Source: JALQXV01 sp964540445 (GTDB lineage Bacteria; Patescibacteriota; Saccharimonadia; Saccharimonadales; 2-12-FULL-41-12). From it: a stretch of DNA of 5,897 bases. Made by a program: the position numbers and the translations under genes. The stretch is from the NCBI GenBank assembly GCA_964540445.1, contig CAZIMF010000055.1, positions 1 through 5,897 of the forward strand, written 5' to 3'. Within the stretch, counting starts at the first letter, position 1. Every line of letters begins with the position of its first letter. This document shows positions 1 through 5,842 of this stretch, in pieces. Under the pieces are notes generated by a model. It was not told the origin of the DNA. It saw nothing but the letters and a program-made list of their open reading frames with translations, and did not search any database.

Positions 1-181
1 GGCGGTCAATCTGTAAACTAAGCGGCTGCAAAGAAAGTAAGCTTGGCGCAATGACTACTTCAATGTCATGGTGATTACTAATACGTTTGTGCAAACGCGC
101 CATCAGCAAACTGGCATGAGACACATTAAGATGCATCTTCCAGTTTCCGACTATTAAAGTTTTTCGCTTTATAATTTTCAT
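1..181 (-). CDS. tpiA: Triosephosphate isomerase, N-terminal part (cut by window edge)
   Basis: TpiA interconverts dihydroxyacetone phosphate and glyceraldehyde 3-phosphate in the cytosol. Reading the minus strand from the ATG at 181 gives 60 uninterrupted codons, starting MKIIKRKTLIVGNWKMHL, and the frame is still open at position 1. GNWKMH at residues 12-17 is the family's first beta strand and active-site loop: Asn13 and Lys15 match the conserved substrate-binding Asn and catalytic Lys. DIEVVIAPSLLSLQPL (about 39-54) fits strand 2 and the loop after it. The catalytic His and Glu and the phosphate-binding loop would lie in the missing part, roughly three quarters of a usual 250-residue protein. 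The gene begins 26 bp after the pgk stop, so it is probably the third gene of a pyk-pgk-tpiA operon. No Shine-Dalgarno is visible; a TACAAT box lies at 195-200. The family call is firm; whether the gene is intact cannot be seen. Confidence 0.93.
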   Translation of the reverse strand, partial: MKIIKRKTLIVGNWKMHLNVSHASLLMARLHKRISNHHDIEVVIAPSLLSLQPLSLQIDR

Positions 182-207
182 ACTTATTATGGTTATTGTA
201 CCACTAG

Positions 208-1497
208 TTAATCGTCTTTGCCGACCAACGCTTCAACTCCTGGCAGCGGCTTACCGCTCATTAGTTCCATGCTCGCTCCCCCGCCAGTCGAAACATGTCC
301 AAACTGAGCTACCAATTTTTGACTCTCTATATAGCCAACCGTATCTCCGCCGCCAACGACCGTATGCGGTTTATGACCAAACTGGCCAAGCATCGCCTCG
401 ACAACCAGCTCGGTGCCCTGCGAGAATGGTCCTGTTTTTGACTGCAAGGCTTCTACCTCCGTGACACCCATGGCCCCGTTCCAAATAACCGTATTTGCAA
501 GTTGCATGCTGCCGGCAATAAAAGCCCCCGAAAATGGACCAATATCTAGAATGCTTTCGTCGGTAGCTACCGTGCTGCTTTGCTTGGGCGGAAATTTTGG
601 ATAATTTTCGATTTCGGCAATGGCGTGTGTTCCCCAGTCGACAATTCGGGTCGGCTGGCTTGAGTCGATGGCGTGCGCCACAACACCATCTTGTGGTACA
701 TAAAATACAAACCGTCCTTCGCGGGCTTTGGCACGGGCTTTTTCTAAAATTTCTTTAGCTAACGGCACTTCTTCTGGATCGGCTAAGCTTTTGCCAATCT
801 TAATGCCTTCTGCCAGCAAAAAAGTGTTTGCCATAGCACCGCCAACAGCTACCACGTCGGCAATATCAACAAAACGATGCAGCATATCGATCTTGTCGCT
901 GATTTTAGCTCCGCCAATAAGCGCAAATAAAGGTCGTTCGGGTGCCTCCATAACCTGGGAGATAGTATCAACTTCGTTTTCTACCAATAAACCGGCAACA
1001 CTATAGACGTGATGAGTAATTGCCTCGGTGCTGGCATGTGCACGATGAACAACACCAAAACCATCTTGCACGAAAATGTCGATGCCTTGTGCCAGCTCGG
1101 CCGCAAAACCGTTGTCATTAGCTTCTTCTTCAGGATGAAATCGTAGATTCTCAAGCAGTAGAACTTCGCCGTGTGGTAAGTCATGAATCATTTGGCGTGA
1201 CTTTTCTCCCACACAGTCAGGCGTAAACCACACTTCTTTCTTTAGTAACTCAGCTAGCCGGGCTGCAACTGGCTGCAAAGAATTTGCTTTGTCGTCAGGA
1301 CCAGTTGGTCGACCTAGATGGGAACAAATTACAACCTTGCAGTTATGTTCAAGCAAATAGCGAAGCGTTGGTAGTGATTTCTCGATTCGATAATCATCAG
1401 TAATCACACCATCTTCAATAGGCACATTATAATCAGCACGCACCAAGACGATTTTGCCCTGAATGTCGATGTCTTTGATTGTTTTTTTGTTTATCAT
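208..1497 (-). CDS. pgk: Phosphoglycerate kinase
   Basis: Pgk transfers phosphate from 1,3-bisphosphoglycerate to ADP, giving 3-phosphoglycerate and ATP, in the cytosol. The 429-residue protein has the family landmarks in order: VLVRADYNVP (17-26), Arg37, SHLGRP (59-64) and LLLENLRFHP (113-122) in the substrate-binding N-terminal lobe; DGFGVVHRAHAS (145-156); then GGAKISDKI (195-203, two conserved lysines), GGAMANTFL (219-227), LDIGP (317-321), WNGAMGVTE (339-347), GGGDTVG (382-388) and STGGGASMELMSGKPLPG (403-420) in the nucleotide-binding lobe. It looks complete and active. It is longer than the roughly 390-400 residues usual in bacteria, mostly through extra sequence before LDIGP. Local variants are WNGAMG for the usual WNGPMG and DGFGVVHR for DAFGTAHR. 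The ATG at 1497 places the first strand at the normal distance from the N-terminus. The gene lies 28 bp after pyk and 26 bp before tpiA. The stop is TAA. Confidence 0.98.
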   Translation of the reverse strand: MINKKTIKDIDIQGKIVLVRADYNVPIEDGVITDDYRIEKSLPTLRYLLEHNCKVVICSHLGRPTGPDDKANSLQPVAARLAELLKKEVWFTPDCVGEKSRQMIHDLPHGEVLLLENLRFHPEEEANDNGFAAELAQGIDIFVQDGFGVVHRAHASTEAITHHVYSVAGLLVENEVDTISQVMEAPERPLFALIGGAKISDKIDMLHRFVDIADVVAVGGAMANTFLLAEGIKIGKSLADPEEVPLAKEILEKARAKAREGRFVFYVPQDGVVAHAIDSSQPTRIVDWGTHAIAEIENYPKFPPKQSSTVATDESILDIGPFSGAFIAGSMQLANTVIWNGAMGVTEVEALQSKTGPFSQGTELVVEAMLGQFGHKPHTVVGGGDTVGYIESQKLVAQFGHVSTGGGASMELMSGKPLPGVEALVGKDD

Positions 1498-1504
1498 GGT
1501 AGCG

Positions 1505-1513
1505 CCCGCCCTC
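1505..1513 (-). promoter_or_regulatory. Possible Shine-Dalgarno for pgk
   Basis: The minus strand reads GAGGGCGGG, with GAGGG at 1509-1513. Eleven bases separate GAGGG from the pgk ATG, a little further than the usual 5-9. It is the only recognisable Shine-Dalgarno-like purine tract in front of a gene here. It fits an operon-internal gene that needs ribosome recruitment on a longer mRNA. The assignment is tentative because of the spacing. Confidence 0.45.
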
Positions 1514-1525
1514 GCTGCGATTTAC

Positions 1526-2956
1526 TTACAAAACCCGAACCTTAATTGTATCGGTTGTACCAACTACACCTGGGTACTGGCCGGTGGCGGTAATTATCGT
1601 GTCACCTTTGCGCAGTACTTTAGCACGATGTAACCAGTCGGTTAGCTTTACCGCTTGCATGTGGCCATCAGGTCGTACATAACTTTTAACGCCATATACA
1701 AGAGCGAGCTGTTGAGCTGCACGAGCAACCGAGGTTACCGCTAAAACTGGAATATTGGGGCGTCTTGAGGCAATTTGAAGTGCCGTTGCACCTGATTTTG
1801 TTTCGGCAACAATGGCAACTGCTTTTACGGTACTAGCAAGTTCGATAATGGCCATTGAAATCGCCCGGCTATTTGAAGTTACGTCGTTTACATCAACAAC
1901 TGTGGTTGGATGCAATGCATGAGATTGGGTATAGTTTACGATTCGCTTCATAACAGCGATTGCTTCGATTGGATACTGACCGTTGGCCGTTTCTTCGCTC
2001 AGCATAACCGCATCGGCGCCAAGCAAGGATGCAGTTGCTACATCAGAGACCTCGGCGCGGGTTGGCTCGGGAGTTTCGGTCATACTAACTAACATTTGAG
2101 TTGCAACAATGGTTGGCTTGGCGTGTTTCATGCCAAGCTCAATAATTTTACGCTGGATAATGGGCACTGACTCTGCAGAAGCTTCGATTGCCAGGTCGCC
2201 GCGGGCGACCATGACCATGTCGGCCTCAACAGTAATTTCTTCGAGATGATCGAGCGCAATTACGGTTTCGATTTTAGCGATAATTTTCGCAGTAGAGCCA
2301 AGATTCTTGAGCATTTTACGAAGTGCTTTTATATCTTCGGCGGTTTGAATAAAACTGAGCGCAACGTAGTCGATATCGCGGGTAGAACCCCAGATAATAT
2401 CTTTTTTATCTTTGAGTGTAATAATATCGCCGCCAAAGTCTGTGTCTGGGATATTAATGCCTTTGCGTTTTACCAAAACACCGTTGTTTTCGGCCCTAAC
2501 ATGGACCAAGCCATCTTTGACACTGGTAACAGTTGTTCTAACGCGGCCGTCATACAAGTACAGTCGCTCACCGCGTTTCATTTTTTTGGATAAATCATAC
2601 TGGGTTGGGATTACGCCAGAACGTTCGTAGTCTTTTTTATACCCAAAGGTCAGACTTTGACCAGTATTAACGGTTATAATGCCCTCAAAATCGCCCAAGC
2701 GTATCTTGGGGCCCTGCAAGTCTTCGATAATCGCCACTGGCTTACCATAGGCAGCAGCGGCTTTACGAATCCATTCGATTTGGGGATCGCGTTCTTCGTA
2801 GGTACCATGACTAAAGTTAAGACGCAGCCCGTTAGCACCTGATTCGATCATTTGCTTGATGCTGTCGTAACTATTTGTGGCTGGCCCAACCGTAGCTATG
2901 ATTTTAGTGCGCTTAAAATCACTCAACGGAATATTAGGGACTTTATTTGTCGTCAT
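1526..2956 (-). CDS. pyk: Pyruvate kinase
   Basis: Pyruvate kinase transfers phosphate from phosphoenolpyruvate to ADP, making pyruvate and ATP as the last glycolytic step. The 476-residue length is normal for the bacterial enzyme. TKIIATVGPAT (17-27) opens the barrel domain; RLNFSHG (45-51) and Asp79 carry the substrate and cation region; residues about 90-165 form the B-domain lid. IIAKIE (225-230) holds the catalytic Lys228 and metal ligand Glu230, and ARGDL (251-255) the second metal ligand Asp254. ATQMLVSM (285-292), EPTRAEVSD (297-305) and MLSEETANG (318-326) are the usual barrel signature, with Glu for the common Gly in the last. Residues about 360-476 form the C-terminal allosteric domain; there is no extra phosphohistidine domain. 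The active-site strand reads DLQGPKIRLG (79-88), a pattern linked to potassium independence. The ATG at 2956 is first in a likely pyk-pgk-tpiA operon. The stop is TAA. Confidence 0.98.
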   Translation of the reverse strand: MTTNKVPNIPLSDFKRTKIIATVGPATNSYDSIKQMIESGANGLRLNFSHGTYEERDPQIEWIRKAAAAYGKPVAIIEDLQGPKIRLGDFEGIITVNTGQSLTFGYKKDYERSGVIPTQYDLSKKMKRGERLYLYDGRVRTTVTSVKDGLVHVRAENNGVLVKRKGINIPDTDFGGDIITLKDKKDIIWGSTRDIDYVALSFIQTAEDIKALRKMLKNLGSTAKIIAKIETVIALDHLEEITVEADMVMVARGDLAIEASAESVPIIQRKIIELGMKHAKPTIVATQMLVSMTETPEPTRAEVSDVATASLLGADAVMLSEETANGQYPIEAIAVMKRIVNYTQSHALHPTTVVDVNDVTSNSRAISMAIIELASTVKAVAIVAETKSGATALQIASRRPNIPVLAVTSVARAAQQLALVYGVKSYVRPDGHMQAVKLTDWLHRAKVLRKGDTIITATGQYPGVVGTTDTIKVRVL

Positions 2957-2965
2957 TTGTTATTA

Positions 2966-2971
2966 ATTGTA
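2966..2971 (-). promoter_or_regulatory. Candidate -10 box for pyk (near-leaderless start)
   Basis: The minus strand reads TACAAT, five of six bases of the TATAAT consensus, with nine bases between it and the pyk ATG. A transcript starting about seven bases after the box would have almost no 5' leader, and no Shine-Dalgarno is present. The -35 region is poor: CTGGCG with an 18-base spacer matches only three positions. The box sits in the 49-bp gap after the glycosylase stop. Promoter function is inferred from sequence alone. Confidence 0.5.
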
Positions 2972-3005
2972 ACTGGTTATGTTTAGTTGCGCCAGAATTT
3001 TTGAT

Positions 3006-3578
3006 TTATCTTGAAACGAATGTATTGTCTGTAATCCAAAATCGCCATGGCGTATCAATAGCTTTGCTAATGCCGACCCGCGGGCCAACGCTAATCTGTT
3101 CATTACTAAGATTTAATGATTTTTTAATGAACAAGTTGCCCTCGAAAAGAGGCTTACCATAATCAGACTTACTAATACCCATCGCTTGTACTAGTTTTGC
3201 TGGCCCGTTGCATAAGTCTTTTTCTAATTTTTTATTGCGACGCTTTTGCATTATTTCGATACCTTCAAGCGGCTCAAGTGCACGAATTAACACCGCCTGC
3301 CCATGCCCAGCCGGACCGCTGACCACGTTAAAGCAGTAGTGCATACCGTAAGTAAAGTAGACATAGGCATACCCACCCAACCCAAACATAATCTTTGTCC
3401 TGGGCGTTTCACCGCGGCAACTATGGCTGGCTGCATCTTCCTGGCTATAGGCTTCTGTTTCAACAATCATCCCGGCAGTTACCCCATCTTCAGTTTTGTG
3501 CACCAGTACGCAGCCAAGTAGTTTTTGAGCCAGCCTAACTGCATCGTCACTAAAAAAATCTTTGTCCACCATACGCAT
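3006..3578 (-). CDS. 3-methyladenine DNA glycosylase, AAG/MPG family
   Basis: This family (EC 3.2.2.21) flips out alkylated or deaminated purines such as 3-methyladenine and hypoxanthine and cleaves the glycosidic bond, starting base excision repair. The 190-residue protein is full length for the bacterial form. Matching it to human AAG from memory, every key residue is present: catalytic Glu125 is Glu42 in IVETEAY (38-44), Tyr127 is Tyr44, His136 is His52, Tyr159 is Tyr74, the base-displacing Tyr162 is Tyr77 in YVYFTYGMHYCFN (72-84), Asn169 is Asn84 and Arg182 is Arg99 in IRALEPLEG (98-106). CNGPAKL (123-129) and the end VGPRVGISKAIDTPWRFWI (164-182) are also typical. An ATG at 3572, two codons downstream, is an equally possible start. 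The gene follows the hypothetical gene by 22 bp and precedes pyk by 49 bp; no functional link to glycolysis is evident. The stop is TAA. Confidence 0.97.
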   Translation of the reverse strand: MRMVDKDFFSDDAVRLAQKLLGCVLVHKTEDGVTAGMIVETEAYSQEDAASHSCRGETPRTKIMFGLGGYAYVYFTYGMHYCFNVVSGPAGHGQAVLIRALEPLEGIEIMQKRRNKKLEKDLCNGPAKLVQAMGISKSDYGKPLFEGNLFIKKSLNLSNEQISVGPRVGISKAIDTPWRFWITDNTFVSR

Positions 3579-3600
3579 TAACGTAACAAAGTTACTGCCC

Positions 3601-4452
3601 CTAAGCTGCTTTCTGATCTTGTTCTGGATAGCGGATTTTAGCTAATTCTTCAAGTGCCATCTCGAGAATAACGTTTTTGGCGACTATACCGCCCAGCAAC
3701 ATTCCTTCATACGCATCGGAGCCACCTTGCACAGCATGTGTTTTAGCTAAAGTACCACCTGTATCGGCGATTGTAACAGCTATAAACCGCTGGCAAATAT
3801 CTTTCATCCCAGGAAGTAGTAGAGTTTTTTTACCGATATCAAATTTTAGGCGTGTTCTCTGGAACTGTCCCGTGTAGTTAGGAATTCTGGTGGCTACTCT
3901 GTAGTCTTTCCACGCTATGCGTGGTTCACGAATAGGACCGATTTGAAGTTCTCGTTCGCTCCGCTCAAACAGACGCTTTAGCGAGTCTAATGGTATTTCA
4001 AAATAAGGATCATCGCCCTCATCCTCACGGTTCATCAAGGCTCTCTGCAAGGCCCGCAGACTATCTACATTCCGATGTACCCGTGCGCCATATGCTTCAA
4101 CGTAGGTAGGATCCGCTAAGATAACTGCATTCATAAATGTGCCAAAACCCAGTCTAAACTTTCCTCCCATAATTAACGGTCTTTTTTCTGGGTACAATTT
4201 GGCTTCGGCCTCAAAAGCGGCGTCTGCCATATGCGTGAGTTCTTCTCGAGCAGCATGAACTCCTGTGTAGCGATCGAGTAATAGTTGGTCATTCCATTCT
4301 GCCAGAGTTGAGTTTCGCGCTACTGTGTAGCCGTATTCAGGAGAGATGATTGAACCGCCCTTTGGGTCGGTAAACAAATCAATTGGCCCAGGTTGTGTCA
4401 GCCCAACAAACTCAGGGCCTTGCATTGATTGCCGCGGTTCTTGCCTTGCCAT
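3601..4452 (-). CDS. Conserved-looking hypothetical protein, 283 residues
   Basis: I do not recognise this family. The protein has no signal peptide and no membrane segment, so it is probably soluble and cytosolic. A loop-rich start (1-45, Gly/Pro-rich) precedes a long predicted helical stretch at about 50-87. Next come a Gly-rich segment, LIMGGKFRLGFGTFMNAVIL (93-112), a charged helical part at about 125-170 with the acidic run NREDEGDD (141-148), then a basic, strand-rich section (about 175-225). The C-terminal part has VTIADTGGT (226-234) and GGSDAYEGMLLGGIVAKN (243-260), then a helix and a charged tail. The smooth unbroken frame, with TAG stop and ATG start, supports a real gene. It lies 79 bp after the MFS gene and 22 bp before the glycosylase, so co-transcription with the latter is likely. 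No catalytic motif is clear enough to assign a reaction. VTIADTGGT resembles a metal or nucleotide loop only superficially. Confidence 0.85.
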   Translation of the reverse strand: MARQEPRQSMQGPEFVGLTQPGPIDLFTDPKGGSIISPEYGYTVARNSTLAEWNDQLLLDRYTGVHAAREELTHMADAAFEAEAKLYPEKRPLIMGGKFRLGFGTFMNAVILADPTYVEAYGARVHRNVDSLRALQRALMNREDEGDDPYFEIPLDSLKRLFERSERELQIGPIREPRIAWKDYRVATRIPNYTGQFQRTRLKFDIGKKTLLLPGMKDICQRFIAVTIADTGGTLAKTHAVQGGSDAYEGMLLGGIVAKNVILEMALEELAKIRYPEQDQKAA

Positions 4453-4465
4453 AGTTACTTCAATG

Positions 4466-4471
4466 ATTACA
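4466..4471 (-). promoter_or_regulatory. Possible -10 box for the hypothetical gene
   Basis: The minus strand reads TGTAAT, five of six to consensus, with thirteen bases before the ATG at 4452. An mRNA starting seven bases downstream would have a leader of about six bases. No good -35 is found at 16-18 bases. The surrounding sequence is AT-rich, so chance occurrence is quite possible. Confidence 0.3.
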
Positions 4472-4531
4472 TATTTTTAGCAAAAATGCAAGCAGGGAGG
4501 GTGTTCTGGATCTTAATAAATCGTTAGCCCT

Positions 4532-5698
4532 CTACCCTTTCTTTCTGTACTTACCCCAGTAGACAAAGAGTAGAAGAGCAGTGATGACCGATATCGCCGC
4601 CAGCACACGTATAGCCACGGAGTCATTCGAGAAATGTGCCGCTACTCCATATACTCCAAATAGCACTATTGCCACTATTTCAGAGAGGAAGGATGGTAAT
4701 GAGGCTATTGTTGCCCGTGATTTACTTGTAATGTGCTGCTGGAGACTGGATTCAAAGAGCAGGCCTGCCAAGTACCCAAAGCGCATGAACATCAACATAC
4801 CGAACGCTGCGAAGGCAATATTTTGAAAACTAGCTAATAATAGTGTGGCGCCGGCAGTACCAAAGATAAGCAGACGAACGGACACCGGTGTATGCTGCAT
4901 CCTATGGGCCGACCAAGCCAATGCAGCCGAAAGCGCCATACCCACAAGCATTAACATCGGAACTGCAGCGTTCTCAAGCCCTATATCAATGTAATAGAGC
5001 GGCACATACTCTGCGACCGTTTCTGTTATACCTACAATAAGTCCGGTACTTATTACAATCCGGGCAATAACCTTTGAACTTCGAACTTCGCGCAGTGCTA
5101 TCTTAAGATACTTCGGATTATTCCCTTCTTCTGGATGTGGTAGTGTCTTTGGCTCCTTCGGAAATAACATAACGAGCGTGAAGCTTACTAATGAAATTCC
5201 AATACTAACGAGCAACAAGGTGAGATAATTGGTTGCCCCGATAAAAATTGCACCCAGAAAGGCAAGTGCGGCGCCGGCAAACAGCATACTTTCTGCTTGG
5301 CCATATATTCGGCTAAATTGTTTTTCCTCACCCCTGCCTTTTAGCTCATCATACAGGTATGCCTCGAATGAGCCCGATCCCATTGCATAACCAATGCCCC
5401 AGAGCGTAAACCCGAGGCCATAGCCCCAAAAATTGGGGAGAAAAATCCAGGTGATAAACGCCATGGCCTGTAAAACTTCACCCAAAGCCAAGATAGTACG
5501 TCGAGAGAAGCGGTCTGCGAGTACTCCGGTTGGTACTTCACTTAGCAAAGCCACTAGTGTCCATAGACCAAATAAAAAACTGATTTGTGGCGTTGTGAGT
5601 CCACCTCTTTCGGTAAACATAATGGCGTAAAACGGATAGATTGGCATACACTCAGTTAAAAACTGCTGGGTATACAACAAAAACTTGAAGCGCTTCAT
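4532..5698 (-). CDS. Major facilitator superfamily (MFS) transporter
   Basis: This is a 388-residue inner-membrane secondary transporter with about twelve hydrophobic segments, the normal MFS size. Counted from the ATG at 5698, they lie roughly at 5-27, 38-60, 68-87, 92-113, 135-154, 158-179, 210-234, 243-263, 273-291, 294-317, 331-354 and 360-381. A charged central loop (about 180-209) divides the two halves. GVLADRFSRR (58-67), preceded by SEVPT, is MFS motif A in the loop between helices 2 and 3. The C-terminus KYRKKG is basic, as expected for a cytosolic end. An in-frame TTG at 5707 would add three residues, but a TATACT box at 5708-5713 would place transcription start after it, so the ATG is preferred. 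The substrate is unknown; drug efflux or metabolite export are the usual roles of motif A members. A 9-bp inverted repeat upstream suggests repressor control. The stop is TAG. Confidence 0.93.
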   Translation of the reverse strand: MKRFKFLLYTQQFLTECMPIYPFYAIMFTERGGLTTPQISFLFGLWTLVALLSEVPTGVLADRFSRRTILALGEVLQAMAFITWIFLPNFWGYGLGFTLWGIGYAMGSGSFEAYLYDELKGRGEEKQFSRIYGQAESMLFAGAALAFLGAIFIGATNYLTLLLVSIGISLVSFTLVMLFPKEPKTLPHPEEGNNPKYLKIALREVRSSKVIARIVISTGLIVGITETVAEYVPLYYIDIGLENAAVPMLMLVGMALSAALAWSAHRMQHTPVSVRLLIFGTAGATLLLASFQNIAFAAFGMLMFMRFGYLAGLLFESSLQQHITSKSRATIASLPSFLSEIVAIVLFGVYGVAAHFSNDSVAIRVLAAISVITALLLFVYWGKYRKKG

Positions 5699-5707
5699 AT
5701 TGTACAA

Positions 5708-5713
5708 AGTATA
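5708..5713 (-). promoter_or_regulatory. Candidate proximal -10 box for the MFS gene
   Basis: The minus strand reads TATACT, with exactly nine bases before the ATG at 5698. This is the same spacing as the box ahead of pyk, and it predicts a leader of about three bases. There is no Shine-Dalgarno in front of this gene. The -35 region is weak (AATGGA at a 17-base spacer). If real, it rules out the TTG at 5707 as the start codon on that transcript. Confidence 0.45.
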
Positions 5714-5754
5714 AACTACTCTAACCCATATCCATTTGCCTGCTATAGCTGGGT

Positions 5755-5773
5755 TTCATTAAATTTTAATGAA
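5755..5773. promoter_or_regulatory. Operator-like perfect inverted repeat upstream of the MFS gene
   Basis: TTCATTAAA and TTTAATGAA are perfect reverse complements separated by one base (5764), giving a 19-bp two-fold symmetric site. It begins five bases after the distal TATACT box (5779-5784) on the minus strand, so it would cover about +1 to +18 of a transcript from that box, a classic repressor position. It lies 56 bp before the MFS ATG. Length and symmetry fit a dimeric helix-turn-helix regulator of MarR or TetR type. No regulator gene is in the window. A weak RNA hairpin with a three-base loop is an alternative, but no U-run follows it. Confidence 0.5.
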
Positions 5774-5778
5774 GGCTA

Positions 5779-5784
5779 AGTATA
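5779..5784 (-). promoter_or_regulatory. Candidate distal -10 box for the MFS gene
   Basis: The minus strand reads TATACT, five of six to consensus. It lies between the tRNA-Glu terminator and the inverted repeat at 5755-5773. No convincing -35 is present at 16-18 bases (TAGCGG at 17). A transcript from here would carry a leader of about 75 bases containing the inverted repeat. Confidence 0.4.
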
Positions 5785-5806
5785 GCGCTGAATGTAGATG
5801 CCCGCT

Positions 5807-5837
5807 AAATAAAAAAGACCACCTAGCTAGGTGGGCT
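5807..5837 (-). terminator. Rho-independent terminator after tRNA-Glu
   Basis: CCACCTAGCTAGGTGG (5819-5834) is a perfect palindrome: a 6-bp stem with an AGCT loop, extendable by two more pairs past one mismatch. On the minus strand it is followed by TCTTTTTTATTT, a good U-tract. It begins about six bases after the CCA end of the tRNA, so it ends that transcript and insulates the MFS promoter region from it. Confidence 0.9.
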
Positions 5838-5842
5838 GATTT

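Noticed and set aside
189..464. Plus-strand open frame of 91 codons over the pgk 3' end and the pgk-tpiA gap
   Set aside because: It is antisense to a strongly supported pgk, and its Pro/Arg/Leu-rich translation has no recognisable domain.
728..1006. Plus-strand open frame of 92 codons inside pgk
   Set aside because: It is the complement of conserved Pgk motifs, so the open reading is a by-product of pgk codon use.
1482..1488. Run of seven T (seven A in the pgk coding strand near its start)
   Set aside because: It could permit slippage, but it encodes an ordinary lysine-rich N-terminus in frame and length seven is common in this base composition.
2246..2593. Open frame of 115 codons on the plus strand
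   Set aside because: It lies wholly inside pyk on the opposite strand, its translation resembles no known family and it has no ribosome site. It is a shadow of the real gene.
3583..3595. Inverted repeat GTAAC-AAA-GTTAC between the hypothetical gene and the glycosylase
   Set aside because: The stem is only 5 bp with a 3-base loop and no U-tract. It is too weak for a terminator and not distinctive enough for an operator.
4490..4540. Possible terminator after the MFS gene: GAGGG at its stop codon, CCCTC and a TTTTT run downstream
   Set aside because: The 5-bp stem would need a loop of about 26 bases and the T-run is not adjacent. I do not believe it terminates transcription.
5742..5749. Short palindrome GCTATAGC in the MFS upstream region
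   Set aside because: Eight bases is within chance expectation, and it is separate from the much longer 5755-5773 repeat.
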